NCBI GenBank assembly: GCA_903926465.1
Contig: CAIYJE010000009.1
Coordinates: 1-41,771, forward strand
Length of the DNA stretch: 41,771 bases
DNA from: an uncultured Planctomycetales bacterium
GTDB lineage: Bacteria > Planctomycetota > Planctomycetia > Isosphaerales > Isosphaeraceae
Direction: 5' to 3'
Shown here: piece after piece, positions 32,108 to 41,091 of the stretch
Layout of the letters: each line of letters starts with the position of its first letter
Numbering within the stretch: position 1 is the first letter of the stretch
The notes under the pieces: generated by a model
The model's database searches: none
Told to the model about the DNA's origin: nothing
Seen by the model: the letters and a program-made list of their open reading frames with translations, nothing else
Translations under genes and position numbers: made by a program

Positions 32108-34645
32108 TCAGCCCTCCAGAATTGCAAGTTGCCCGCGTGTCACTCCGTACCGATTGGTGGCTTTTAAATCTTTCCAAAGCGTGCGGGGATCACGCTGGCC
32201 GGTCAGACTTTCGCGATAGAGTTTGATGATTTTGGTAACGGACTCCGCCTCGTCATCCAGGAACTCAATCCGCATTGTTCCAATTCCATGAGTCAGCAGG
32301 CGGGGTAAATACTCAGAGGCCGTCTGAGGGACCGCGTTGTAAAGCGTATTTCGGCACGCCACATCCGCTTTGAGCGGGTGTTCCATGCCAACCCGATCCC
32401 GCAACTTGACAAGGTGTCGGTCACAGGGTCGTCCACAGTTAGACTTGTTTGTCCCTGGAGAAAGCACTGCGCAAAACACACAATGTTCCATATGAAACAT
32501 CGGCATGTGCTGGTGAATGACCACTTCCATCCATGGGGCCGGCACCGCACGAATCAGGTCATCCAGTTGTTCAAAGCTCAGGTCGTAAGACGCAGTCACG
32601 CGAGACGCCCCCTGGGCGTGCAACCATTCCACGGTCAGTTCGTTGGCGGCGTTCCATGAGAAATCGGCAACAAACGGAATCCCACGGGCCACGCAAAACC
32701 TGAGCGATCCCGCGTTCCGGACAAGCATTCCGTCTGCCCCCTGACGGGTCAGGAATCGGAAGATGGGCCCCTCGCCTGGTTTTTCAATTCGGGGTGGCGC
32801 CAGCAAAATAGAGACCCCTTCCGCGTTCGCCCGGATCTCTTCCACGGCCTTTCCGTAAGCCTTGATTTCCTGGAAATCCAGGTAAATGCGATGAATGCCC
32901 GCACGTGCTGCCGCCAGGGCCTGTTCCGTACTTCTGCACAAACAGGCCAGCTCAGGAAGTGCAACCGTGGATGCCAATTCCGGCGTCTCGACCGCCGCTT
33001 GTGCCCGGATTGCCGCCTTGAGTGCGGGAAGCACGGCTTGTTCGGACATGGTGCGAGTTGCCGGTGTTGCCGCCAGCAAGTCAAGCGTTTCACTGAGCTC
33101 GCGGCGCAGCGAATTCAGCAGACTACGAGGCACCAGCGGGCCGCCCTCGATCTCGGCCTGTACAGACTCCAGGTGATAGGAGGTGCCACCCAGCCTGTCC
33201 AGTTGCGCGTGCAGTTCCTCCAAAGACGTGGGCTTGGATGTGGCGGCCACCAGGGGAGAATCGCTGGTGCTGGTTGCGCTTAGCCCTTGTTCGGTTTTGG
33301 CGGTAAGCCGGAGTCCACTGCCAACTCTGGCCTCAACATTCACGGTCAGGCCCACCGTTCGGCGCGGTGGCCCGGTATAGGACGCCCGCAAACGCTTGGT
33401 TAATTGGGGATCGTCCGTCTTCCAGAGCCGCTGTCCGACCCGGATACAAGCAAGGTCAATATCGCGATGCCCAAACGCCAAGTCTGCGGTGCCTGCAGAA
33501 AGCCCCGCGGGTGCCATCTGGGAGGGGTTTCGACCTCGTCCAGGTTGCAAGACCTCATAAACGCGCCCACCCTGTTCTGGCACGTTCAACTCTGTGCTGG
33601 CGTCAAAAACGACGCCGTCTCCCGGTTTGACGGGGGCTGCCAGGTCGAGCCGCACCCGGTTTCCTTGAACGGCCGAAACTTGGCCCAAAAACAGTCCGCG
33701 CTTCTTGGCATAATCGCCGCGCACCAGCACTTTATGGTTGTTACCGTCCAGAAATCCATGGCTAAAACCACGGGAGAACGTCATCTCCATATCCTGGCGT
33801 TCCGTGTCTGAAAACTGAGCCGATTTGCCAGCCCAGGCAAGGTCAATCGCTTTGCGATATCCCTGGGTAATGCTGGCCACATATTCGGGCGACTTTAAAC
33901 GGCCTTCGATTTTGAGGCTTGAGATCCCCAGGTCGATCATCTGGGGGATCAGGTCAAACGCAGCGAGATCCTGAGGGCTCAGCAGGTACCGGATATCGCC
34001 CAGGTCAACCCGCTCGTTATCACGAATGACCTCGTACTCCATCCGGCATGCCTGGGCGCATTCTCCTCGGTTTGCCGAACGTGCCCCAAGGGCCTCGCTG
34101 GTGAGACATTGCCCGGAGTAGGCCACGCAGAGCGCACCGTGGACAAAAATCTCGACCGGGAGATTGGTGGTCGTACGGATCTGGCCAATCTCTTTAAGTG
34201 AAAGCTCACGCGCCAGGATCACGCGTGAGCAGCCGAGTTCCTCGGCAATTTTCAAGCCCTCGGTACTGGTGATCGACATCTGGGTCGAACCGTGAATGGC
34301 GAGGTCTGGGGTCAGGGCCCGGATCAGCCGACAAAGTCCAATATCTTGCACGATCACGGCGTCCACGCCGGCTCTCACCACCTCACGCAACAGGCTCTCC
34401 ATCCCTTCGAGTTCCGAAGGGAAAACCAGGGTGTTCAGGGTGACATAACCCAAAACACCGCGGCGGTGCAGCGTTGCCATTGTCTCCGATAAATTCTCAA
34501 TCGAAAAATTCGCGGCCCTGGCGCGAGCGTTGTGGGATTGGAGCCCGAAGTAAACGGCGTCGGCCCCATTTTCAATGGCGGAAATCAGGCACTCGTGGGT
34601 ACCCGCCGGCGCAAGCAGTTCGGGCTTGGATCTCGGTTGAGTCAT
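32108..34645 (-). CDS. Large U32-family protein (RlhA/UbiU-like)
   Basis: I use the ATG at 34643-34645 (845 residues); a TTG at 34720 would add 25. The N-terminal U32 domain begins KPELLAPAGTHECLISAI and contains the family signature EIFVHGALCVAYSGQCLTS, then ANRGECAQACRMEY, where Cys residues bind a 4Fe-4S cluster in characterised members (UbiU, TrhP, RlhA). A middle DUF3656-like region (KKRGLFLGQVSAV, GRVYEV) follows. The C-terminal third is a second U32-like module ending with a Cys cluster: HMEHCVFCAVLSPG, NCGRPC and VACRNTLYNAVPQ. E. coli RlhA (23S rRNA C2501 hydroxylase) has U32 plus DUF3656, so an RNA-hydroxylation role is a fair guess, but this protein is longer. The old name 'collagenase' is not supported for such members. 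Confidence 0.88.
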   Translation of the reverse strand: MTQPRSKPELLAPAGTHECLISAIENGADAVYFGLQSHNARARAANFSIENLSETMATLHRRGVLGYVTLNTLVFPSELEGMESLLREVVRAGVDAVIVQDIGLCRLIRALTPDLAIHGSTQMSITSTEGLKIAEELGCSRVILARELSLKEIGQIRTTTNLPVEIFVHGALCVAYSGQCLTSEALGARSANRGECAQACRMEYEVIRDNERVDLGDIRYLLSPQDLAAFDLIPQMIDLGISSLKIEGRLKSPEYVASITQGYRKAIDLAWAGKSAQFSDTERQDMEMTFSRGFSHGFLDGNNHKVLVRGDYAKKRGLFLGQVSAVQGNRVRLDLAAPVKPGDGVVFDASTELNVPEQGGRVYEVLQPGRGRNPSQMAPAGLSAGTADLAFGHRDIDLACIRVGQRLWKTDDPQLTKRLRASYTGPPRRTVGLTVNVEARVGSGLRLTAKTEQGLSATSTSDSPLVAATSKPTSLEELHAQLDRLGGTSYHLESVQAEIEGGPLVPRSLLNSLRRELSETLDLLAATPATRTMSEQAVLPALKAAIRAQAAVETPELASTVALPELACLCRSTEQALAAARAGIHRIYLDFQEIKAYGKAVEEIRANAEGVSILLAPPRIEKPGEGPIFRFLTRQGADGMLVRNAGSLRFCVARGIPFVADFSWNAANELTVEWLHAQGASRVTASYDLSFEQLDDLIRAVPAPWMEVVIHQHMPMFHMEHCVFCAVLSPGTNKSNCGRPCDRHLVKLRDRVGMEHPLKADVACRNTLYNAVPQTASEYLPRLLTHGIGTMRIEFLDDEAESVTKIIKLYRESLTGQRDPRTLWKDLKATNRYGVTRGQLAILEG

Positions 34646-35155
34646 GAGCGACGCTGTTGAATCAGGTTTGACTTCGACTCCAAACTCAGACGCTGTCGGC
34701 ACAGTGCGATCCTTGGGCAACGATCAAAGGGCTGTGAAGGATGAGACGCAAACGCGTCCGACTGTTCATGGTATCCACGGAACTGGGCGGTGCCGAGACC
34801 AGGTCTGCCCAGCGGATCAACTTGGTGTCTGGCGGACCTGAAAATGTTGGAGACGCAATTGGGTGACTTCACGGACGGGATGGCCAGCCTGGGTTCGCCG
34901 TTTGGTCGAACGGCGGCCCGGGGTCTGAAATGGTTCAACACAATGTCCCAAGCGTCCCGAAACCGCATTTCTAGAATTTCGAATGGGAAGCCGTCGAGAA
35001 ATTCTCTCAGTCGCAGCCTGGGGCTGGTCGAAATTATAAAGCCAAGCCCGATCATGCTGGTTTGATATCGGGCCTGGAGTCTTAGCCTGGAATTCAAGAT
35101 CCCGCTCTCAATGAGTTGGGTCGGGCTCGCCAACAGATCTCAAAGGAGTGGACTC
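34646..35155. other. Intergenic region between divergent U32 and secreted-protein genes
   Basis: No supported gene over 510 bp. A long minus frame (34642-35133) has no recognisable motif. The region should hold two divergent promoters; I see no clear consensus elements. Confidence 0.4.
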
Positions 35156-35773
35156 ATGGTTGCAAATTGGAGCAGGCGTAACCGTGAGCGATCGATGGTT
35201 TGGGCCGGATGCTTGCTTGTGGCTGCAACGGGTAGTTTCGTTCAGGCTCAGGATCCGGTCCTGGAGAATCTGCCTCCGCTGGAAGTTCAGTCTGTTCCGT
35301 TGCCGCCGACTCTCGATTGGCCGCCCACCTCAACGGCCCCTGTAATCCGGCCCAGGCCCGCAGGCAGCAGCGTTCAAGTGATGCGACCGACAATGGTCTA
35401 TTCCCCACAGATTGTTGAAGAGATCGGTGCACCCATCGTTGTGGACCGCCCGTTGCTTGGGCTGGCTGAGCAGCTTGTGTTCGAAATTGATGATTTTGTG
35501 CTGAATTTCGGCCCGCAGGTCGCCTCGGTCCCCGATGGTCGCAAGATCCTGAATGATGCGGAAAAACTCAGGATCCAGGCCATCCGGTTCCGGGATGCGG
35601 TGCGAGTGGCCAACTTTGACCATATCTCCAAGCTGTACAAGATGTTGCGGGTCGAATCGAATGATCTCGTCAGGCGTGTGAGCCGAGTATCTCGTGGTCG
35701 GTCTGGTCCTAATGTTCAGCGGGTGGGCATGATTGCCGCCACCACCGCCCGAATGGGGTCCATGCTTCGCTAA
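35156..35773 (+). CDS. Small secreted protein of unknown function
   Basis: AAAGGAG lies 7 nt before the ATG at 35156, which fixes the start; 15 extra codons upstream are not needed. The 205-residue product has an n-region with several Arg (SRRNRERSM), a hydrophobic core VWAGCLLVAATGSFVQ and a cleavage site near VQAQ. A Pro-rich segment (PLPPTLDWPPTSTAPVIRP) follows. The last 100 residues look helical (LAEQLVFEIDDFVLNFGPQV, DAEKLRIQAIRFRDAVRVAN, HISKLYKMLRVESNDLVRRV) and end in a basic Arg/Ser stretch. I do not recognise the family. It lies upstream of a VanZ-like gene with a 157-nt gap, which suggests separate control. Confidence 0.75.
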   Translation: MVANWSRRNRERSMVWAGCLLVAATGSFVQAQDPVLENLPPLEVQSVPLPPTLDWPPTSTAPVIRPRPAGSSVQVMRPTMVYSPQIVEEIGAPIVVDRPLLGLAEQLVFEIDDFVLNFGPQVASVPDGRKILNDAEKLRIQAIRFRDAVRVANFDHISKLYKMLRVESNDLVRRVSRVSRGRSGPNVQRVGMIAATTARMGSMLR

Positions 35774-35930
35774 GGCTGGAATCTGCGGGGCTGCATCCAA
35801 AACCAGCAAGGCTATTCAACGAGATCTCACCTGCAGGGGCTGGAAACTCCGCTATACTAAGTCTTTGCAAACCGGAGTCCGCTTGCTGTCCACGGACAGG
35901 TCTGGCCCCGCACTGACGTGAGCTTTTCGC

Positions 35931-36341
35931 ATGAATCGTCGATCCTGGTATGTCGCGGCGGCCTCGCTTTGGACCTTGGCGATTTTTATTGGGACCTGGT
36001 TGCCTGGAAAGCATCTGCCTCATCCTGAGCTTGAGGATTCCACATTCTTCAGCATGATTCCCCTGGATAAGGTGGCTCATGCCGGTCTTTTTGCCGGCTT
36101 CGCGTTTCTCTGGCTCCTGGCCCGTTCAACCCCTGCCATTCCCTTCAAAAAGGTTTTCATCGTGGGGGTGCTGGTTGCCATTCTCACGGAACTGGGTCAG
36201 GCCACGGATTGGGTGGGAAGAGACGCAGATATCAGCGACGTGGTTGCGGACACCTTTGGCCTGTTTCTCGGAGCAGGTTTCTTTGTCTGGATGATCGCCC
36301 GCTTTCCCGCAACCCGAAGCAGCCTCGATAATCTGGCCTAG
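35931..36341 (+). CDS. VanZ-like family membrane protein
   Basis: The 136-residue protein has four hydrophobic segments (near 7-24, 48-66, 72-90 and 109-128). It has the VanZ-family motifs: DKVAHAGLFAGFAFLW in TM2, ILTELGQ in TM3 and RDADISDVVADTFGLFLG leading into TM4. In this family the Asp and His/Glu residues at helix ends are conserved. VanZ itself raises teicoplanin resistance, but most members, including this one, have no demonstrated role. The neighbours (a secreted protein and a DUF1501 gene) give no pathway. The start ATG follows GAGCTTTTCGC without a strong Shine-Dalgarno site. Confidence 0.88.
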   Translation: MNRRSWYVAAASLWTLAIFIGTWLPGKHLPHPELEDSTFFSMIPLDKVAHAGLFAGFAFLWLLARSTPAIPFKKVFIVGVLVAILTELGQATDWVGRDADISDVVADTFGLFLGAGFFVWMIARFPATRSSLDNLA

Positions 36342-36421
36342 TGGTCCGGTCTGATCGTTGTAGACGAACTGACTCGACGGCCTGTCCGGAAATCTGTTAA
36401 AATTGCTTTCAGGTTGAGCAA

Positions 36422-37870
36422 ATGTTGGATCTTGAGTGGCCACCCTGGCGCACGCTTGATCTTCATCCCGTAACCTGCCGGCCTGGGTGCAAAATGAGTG
36501 CTTGTTCAGGCTTCTTCCAGGGCCACAAGAGCCGACGCGAGGCGGTTGCGGTTGGGGCGGTGTCTCTGGCCGGACTTGGTCTGGGGCTGGCTGATCTTTC
36601 TGCGGCCCGGGCAAAGCCCGTGGATGCCTCGACACAGCCTGCCGGTTTTGGTCGAGCTCGTTCCTGCATCTTGGTTTTTATGTGGGGTGGCCCCAGTCAG
36701 CTTGATACCTGGGATCCCAAACCCGAAGCCCCCGCTGAAATCCGGGGTTCTTTTGGAACAATTGAAACGCGAACCCCCGGTCTTTGGATCAGCGAGCATT
36801 TTCCCAGGCTTGCCGGAGTGAGCAATCGGCTGGCTGTGATCCGCTCGATGACTCATGACGACCCCGCGCACCTTTCAACCGCGCACCGCGTTCTGACGGG
36901 TCATCTGGCTCCAACCCCAAAATCCGATGCGGCCGGCCCCTCTCCGCGTGATTGGCCCCATCTTGGGTCGATGCTCGCCAGAATTCGTGGACAGGTGGGC
37001 GCATTACCGGTTGCGGTAAGCATGCCCTGGACGGTGGCACATCCGGCGGCCCCCGGCGGGCGGGCGCCTGGTCAGAATGGCGGCTGGCTTGGCCACGGTT
37101 TTGATCCGCTTCAGATTGACGGCGATCCGAATACCGCCGGGTTCCGAGTTCAGGGGCTGGATCTACCGCCCGGCCTGGATATTGCCCGCGTGGCATCCAG
37201 GCAGGAACTTCTGAAAAACCTGGGGGGACAGGCCGATCCCGATTCCTGGAACGTGCATCAGCGGCATGCGTTTAATGCCGTCACATCGGCGCAAGCACGC
37301 ACGGCCGTTCAGATTGGGCGTGAGGATCCCCGTTTACGAGACCGATATGGCCGGCACATTCACGGGCAATGCCTTTTGCTGGCCCGGCGGCTGGTTGAGG
37401 CGGGTGTGTCACTGGTCACGGTGAACTGGCACAATGACGGGCAGAATTTCTGGGACACCCACGGCGACAACTTCAATCATCTGAAAAATCGCTTGATGCC
37501 GCCGGCAGATCAGGGGCTCTCTGCGCTTCTGGATGACTTGAGTGGTCGCGGAATGCTGGAAGAGACGCTGGTCGTTTGGGTGGGCGAGTTCGGGCGTACG
37601 CCCAGAATTACCGCCGCCAATGCCGGTCGAGAACACTGGCCTCGGTGTTACTCTGCGGTCATGGCGGGGGGTGGCGTGACCGGGTCACAAATTTATGGGG
37701 CGTCAGACCACTGGGCGGCGTACCCCGCGCGTGATCCGGTTTCTCCGGAAGACCTTGGGGCCACCATCCTGCATGCACTTGGGGTTTCTCCCGAAATGGA
37801 GATTCCAGATCCAACGGGTCGCCTGATGCAAATCAATCAGGGTCGCCCGCTAACAACGCTTTTCGCCTGA
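36422..37870 (+). CDS. DUF1501 family exported protein
   Basis: The product (482 residues; 458 if it starts at the ATG at 36494) has a Tat-like signal around KSRREAVAVGAVSLAGLGLGL. It shows the DUF1501 pattern: CILVFMWGGPSQLDTWDPKP, TRTPGLWISEHFPRLA, RLAVIRSMTHDDPAHLSTAHRVLTG, the His-rich DGQNFWDTHGDNF and the C-terminal VWVGEFGRTPRI with GREHWPRCYSAVMAGGGV. The fold is of the alkaline-phosphatase/sulfatase type; the Asp and His residues in these motifs would bind metal. In Planctomycetota such genes usually sit beside DUF1549/DUF1553 cytochromes; here that partner is missing and the neighbour is an AAA ATPase. Confidence 0.9.
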   Translation: MLDLEWPPWRTLDLHPVTCRPGCKMSACSGFFQGHKSRREAVAVGAVSLAGLGLGLADLSAARAKPVDASTQPAGFGRARSCILVFMWGGPSQLDTWDPKPEAPAEIRGSFGTIETRTPGLWISEHFPRLAGVSNRLAVIRSMTHDDPAHLSTAHRVLTGHLAPTPKSDAAGPSPRDWPHLGSMLARIRGQVGALPVAVSMPWTVAHPAAPGGRAPGQNGGWLGHGFDPLQIDGDPNTAGFRVQGLDLPPGLDIARVASRQELLKNLGGQADPDSWNVHQRHAFNAVTSAQARTAVQIGREDPRLRDRYGRHIHGQCLLLARRLVEAGVSLVTVNWHNDGQNFWDTHGDNFNHLKNRLMPPADQGLSALLDDLSGRGMLEETLVVWVGEFGRTPRITAANAGREHWPRCYSAVMAGGGVTGSQIYGASDHWAAYPARDPVSPEDLGATILHALGVSPEMEIPDPTGRLMQINQGRPLTTLFA

Positions 37871-37930
37871 GCACCAATCCGATCAAGTCGGACAGTGGCT
37901 TGAGTCGATATCCATAGTTAACAAGGCTCA

Positions 37931-39268
37931 ATGCTCACGGTAGGGCAAGTTTCGCGGGCCGTCCGGATCGGTCGCAAGAGCAGGGGAGTCGCTCGCGTGG
38001 ACCGTAATCGCTTCAAAAATACTCGATCGAACCGAGACGGCCTGGCTCTGCCAAGTCGTTCCGCCATATTGGCTTCGGTTCAGGAATCAGTCTCTTCGGA
38101 CTGCCGGGTGATTTTGATCACCGGTGAGGCTGGAGTTGGGAAAACCTGGTTGCTGAATACGGCAACTCGCTCCATGGATCTTGAAAGGTCCTGGCTGTGG
38201 GTGGATACAGGGCCGACCACCACCCCGGTTGAGTTGATGGCAGATCTGGCACACCAGGTCGGTCTTGAGTGTCGGTCCTCAGACACTGTCTCCTACTTGA
38301 TGAGATCCATTCGGGATCGACTTGAAGAGACCTCGCTCGACGGGCACTCATGGTCTCTGGTGGTCGATGAGGCTCATCTTGCCTCATCGGATGTGCTTGA
38401 ACAGATCCGGTTGATCACGAACGAATCCAATCTTGGGCAATGGTTACGGCCCACGATCATCAGTGGTCAGACCTCGCTCTTGAAACGAATTCGAGGGTCA
38501 AGGCTCACAAGCTTCGACTCTCGGGTTGATCTGAGTGTGCATCTGAAGCCCTTTGACGCAGATGAGGCCCAGACCTGGCTCAGTATGGTGTCTGGGAATT
38601 TGGATCGTGATCAGGTGGAAGCCTGGCATCGCGATAGCCTGGGAAATCCCGCGCGCCTACTGCGATGCAGTCGTCAAATCTCAAAGGACCATTCCTCAAT
38701 CATCCCTGCTCACAATGTGGACACGGTGGGGGCCACGGTCCCGTTTGGTTCCATTGAACCGCCGGATCTGGAAGCGTTAATTGACCCCATTCCTGCCTCG
38801 CTGGTGCCATCGGTTCCACCTCTTCAGATTGAAGAGGGAGTGATCGAGGTTGGCTGGGTAGGGTCAGACTCGCTCACGGGCGAGAACTCATTGGGCGATG
38901 AATCCGATTCTCCGTCGGCGTTTGAATCGCCCATGGTCTCAACGTATACCCCTCAGGGTTCACGGTTGCCTGGCACGGTGGAGTTGATTCACGATCGGTA
39001 TGCCGCGCTGCAGGCGTGGGAAGAGTGGTCGTCTGCCCAGGTTGATGACCTGGAATCCGCCCTCGACGAATCCGACGAACTCACGCTTGGCGAGCTTGCG
39101 GATGATTCCAGCCTGCTCTATACCGAAGAAGATTTGCCTGAGTCTCCGCTAGGAACCGACGTCTGGACCGATCCCGCCGACCGGTTCGCACCGTTCGGAA
39201 ACTTGTTCGGCCCTCGGACCTCGGTGCCCCAGGAGGAGGCTAGCCATGTGCTTGACTCTGAAACCTGA
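37931..39268 (+). CDS. ExeA/GspA-type AAA ATPase
   Basis: The 445-residue protein has an N-terminal AAA domain with Walker A ITGEAGVGKTW (about 63-73), Walker B WSLVVDEAHLASSDVLEQIR with the sensor-like TIISGQTSL, and a helical lid (FDADEAQTWLSMVSGNL, GNPARLLRCSRQIS). This arrangement matches the ExeA/GspA family (type II secretion accessory) and related TniB-like ATPases. The C-terminal 180 residues are acidic and of low complexity (ESALDESDELTLGELADDSS), with no TM segment and no peptidoglycan-binding domain, unlike GspA proper. It starts 60 nt after the DUF1501 gene and may be co-transcribed. The role cannot be narrowed further. Confidence 0.85.
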   Translation: MLTVGQVSRAVRIGRKSRGVARVDRNRFKNTRSNRDGLALPSRSAILASVQESVSSDCRVILITGEAGVGKTWLLNTATRSMDLERSWLWVDTGPTTTPVELMADLAHQVGLECRSSDTVSYLMRSIRDRLEETSLDGHSWSLVVDEAHLASSDVLEQIRLITNESNLGQWLRPTIISGQTSLLKRIRGSRLTSFDSRVDLSVHLKPFDADEAQTWLSMVSGNLDRDQVEAWHRDSLGNPARLLRCSRQISKDHSSIIPAHNVDTVGATVPFGSIEPPDLEALIDPIPASLVPSVPPLQIEEGVIEVGWVGSDSLTGENSLGDESDSPSAFESPMVSTYTPQGSRLPGTVELIHDRYAALQAWEEWSSAQVDDLESALDESDELTLGELADDSSLLYTEEDLPESPLGTDVWTDPADRFAPFGNLFGPRTSVPQEEASHVLDSET

Positions 39269-39830
39269 GGCGAATCGTCCTAGATAACCAAAGCCGCATC
39301 GTCTAAACCTCGTGATTCCAGCCGAATTGGAGATCCAGGCAAGCAGGCGGATGTCATGTGGGGAAATTTGGGAAATATACAAGTAATTGTGTCCTTTCCC
39401 AATCTCCCCTAATCGGTCATGATCTACAAAATATTGGCGAGAAGTCGCCATGCGAACGAGGAGGAGCAGGTACCGTTGCGTTCCGAATTTTGGTGCTCCC
39501 AAAATGAGGTACCTTCTTTCCCGAGAGGGCCTCGCGGCGGCGATTTCTGTCTCATCTGCCTTCGGGTCGATGGGGCACAACCCCCGAAGTGGCGATACCT
39601 GCTCCTTCCTTGATTTGATCTGAATCTACAATGTGGCTTGGAAGGTTCGTTTTTCCAGCCTCAATCATTGTGGTTTACTCAAAACCGGTATTGTTGTTTA
39701 CTCGTGACCTTGTACCATCCCAGTGCAGGCGTCCCTGGCTGGTTTCGTCCAAGACTTGGTGCTGGTAAACACGCGAAGATCGAATCCGTCGCGTTTTTCC
39801 GCAGGTGGCCACTCTTCTGAGGTTCAGTCT
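39269..39830. other. Intergenic region upstream of the GT2 gene
   Basis: No gene is supported. It holds an imperfect inverted repeat at 39360-39409 (separate entry) and a weak 10-bp inverted pair GGAGCAGGTA/TACCTGCTCC at 39463-39472 and 39596-39605. A minus frame at 39149-39580 lacks motifs. GTTTACTC occurs twice (near 39671 and 39693), possibly by chance. Confidence 0.4.
39360..39409. terminator. Long imperfect hairpin after the AAA ATPase gene
   Basis: GGGGAAATTTGGGAAA and TTTCCCAATCTCCCC pair with one bulge and one mismatch around a 19-nt AT-rich loop. There is no T-run. It lies 92 nt after the AAA ATPase stop codon. It may end that transcript or act in RNA stability. Confidence 0.45.
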
Positions 39831-40697
39831 GTGAGTGAGACCAACAATTTTCCTGGCTCCGCCGCGAGACGACTTTTAATCTCGCTCGCGACGTACAATG
39901 AAGCTGGAAATCTTGAGGAATTGATCCACGAGATCCGCTTGCATGCGCCACAGGCCTGGATTTTGGTGACCGACGATAATTCACCCGATGGCACTGGTCA
40001 GATTGCTGACCGATTGAAAAATAGCCTTCCCCGAATCGCCGTGATTCATCGTAGTGGAAAGCTCGGTCTGGGGACCGCCTTGATTGCCGCCATGGGTTAT
40101 GCCATCGAGAATGATTTCGAGTATTTTCTCAATCTCGACGCCGATTTCAGCCACCCACCTCGGTATATTCCTGACTTGCTGGCCGGGATGACAGATCATG
40201 ATGTGATGATCGGGTCTCGCTACGTTCCAGGGGGCGGGATCGCGGGCAATCAGTTTGACCTGAAACGAAAATTCATGAGTACGGGAATTAACCTCTACTC
40301 CAGACTTTTCCTTGGTCTTCCGAGCAAAGATAATTCCGGCTCGTACCGCTGTTATCGAGTGAGCAAGCTCAAAGAGATCAACTTTCAGGCGATCCGGTCT
40401 CGTGGATACTCATTCATGCAGGAGATTCTCTTCTGGTGCCGACAGGCAGGCTGCCGGATTGGAGAAACTCCGATCATTTTTGAGAATCGACGCGCGGGAA
40501 CGACGAAGATCAATCGCCAGGAAGCCACTCGCGCACTGTCGATCATCTTCCAGCTTGGAATGCTCCGCCTGTTTGGTAAGGCCGGTGGTCCTAGCCCCCA
40601 AAGTCCGGTGCCAGCACCTGTCTCCACCAAGCTCAACGCTCGGCTGGCAGTTGACCCCAAGCCATCGAGCGTGCCTCAGCGAAACTTGCGTTCATGA
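39831..40697 (+). CDS. GT2 family polyprenol-phosphate mannose synthase-like glycosyltransferase
   Basis: I start at the GTG at 39831 (288 residues), with TGAGG 8 nt upstream; an earlier GTG at 39723 would add 36 poorly conserved residues. The GT2 fold shows ISLATYNEAGNLEELIHEI, LVTDDNSPDGTGQIAD (first Asp motif), LGLGTALIAAMGYA, NLDADFSHPP (DxD-type metal site) and MIGSRYVPGGGI. DNSGSYRCYR and RGYSFMQEILFWCR complete the DPM1-like set. No TM segment is present, so this is the soluble DPM1 type. It would transfer a hexose, most often mannose, from a GDP-sugar to a polyprenyl phosphate for use on the outer face of the membrane. The sugar donor is inferred from the family. Confidence 0.88.
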   Translation: MSETNNFPGSAARRLLISLATYNEAGNLEELIHEIRLHAPQAWILVTDDNSPDGTGQIADRLKNSLPRIAVIHRSGKLGLGTALIAAMGYAIENDFEYFLNLDADFSHPPRYIPDLLAGMTDHDVMIGSRYVPGGGIAGNQFDLKRKFMSTGINLYSRLFLGLPSKDNSGSYRCYRVSKLKEINFQAIRSRGYSFMQEILFWCRQAGCRIGETPIIFENRRAGTTKINRQEATRALSIIFQLGMLRLFGKAGGPSPQSPVPAPVSTKLNARLAVDPKPSSVPQRNLRS

Positions 40698-40719
40698 ACT
40701 GGGCCTGACTGAGCCCGTT

Positions 40720-41091
40720 TCAATGTTCGCGTTCGAACTCAACATCTTGGATGGCAACAAAGACTTGCTGACAGGTTTCAGCGATCTTCTCACCCAGCCC
40801 TTGATGCTTGGATTCGAGCTGACTGGTGTACATTCCAAGCAGCTTGCACAGAAATGACGCGTGGCTAGCGTCACCTTCTGACTCTAGTTGATGGATCGAA
40901 TCTTCGATCTGGTCGGCCAGATAGAGCAGGAACTGAGTCTGGCCCTTGACCTCCGCCAAGGCCTTAGAAAGTTCTAGAGAACCAACCTGCTGGGACGTGC
41001 CGTTCTTGGAACCGGAAGACGCCAGCGGCGGGTTCTCCATGTTTGCTGCGGTTGCCTGGGCGGGTTGGAAACTCTGCCTGTTTCCGCTCAT
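40720..41091 (-). CDS. Small helical protein A of a paralogous pair
   Basis: I do not recognise the family. The 123-residue product has a polar, disordered first 35 residues (SGNRQSFQPAQATAANMEN), then a nearly all-helical core. It contains ALAEVKGQTQFLLYLADQI, LESEGDASHASFLCKLLGMY and LESKHQGLGEKIAETCQQVF, with heptad-like spacing of Leu/Ile. No signal peptide or TM segment is present. Its ATG overlaps the stop of the upstream gene by 4 nt (ATGA), so the two are translated together. The core aligns with the upstream neighbour: GxxQFxxYL, L-x-SExD, FLxxLxxMxTxxL. A dimeric or heterodimeric helical bundle, for example a chaperone or adaptor, is possible; the function is unknown. Confidence 0.75.
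   Translation of the reverse strand: MSGNRQSFQPAQATAANMENPPLASSGSKNGTSQQVGSLELSKALAEVKGQTQFLLYLADQIEDSIHQLESEGDASHASFLCKLLGMYTSQLESKHQGLGEKIAETCQQVFVAIQDVEFEREH

Noticed and set aside
31864-32127. 87-codon minus-strand ORF after the U32 gene
   Set aside because: It overlaps the U32 stop region, contains the translated repeat end (QPNCEP) and has no motif.
34642-35133. 163-codon minus-strand ORF between the U32 gene and the secreted-protein gene
   Set aside because: No recognisable motif, and it overlaps the real start region of the U32 gene in another frame.
39149-39580. 143-codon minus-strand ORF
   Set aside because: It overlaps the 3' end of the AAA ATPase gene in antisense and has no domain or ribosome binding site.
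39463-39605. GGAGCAGGTA/TACCTGCTCC inverted pair as ends of an insertion
   Set aside because: Ten matching bases 123 nt apart can occur by chance, and there is no target duplication or internal gene.
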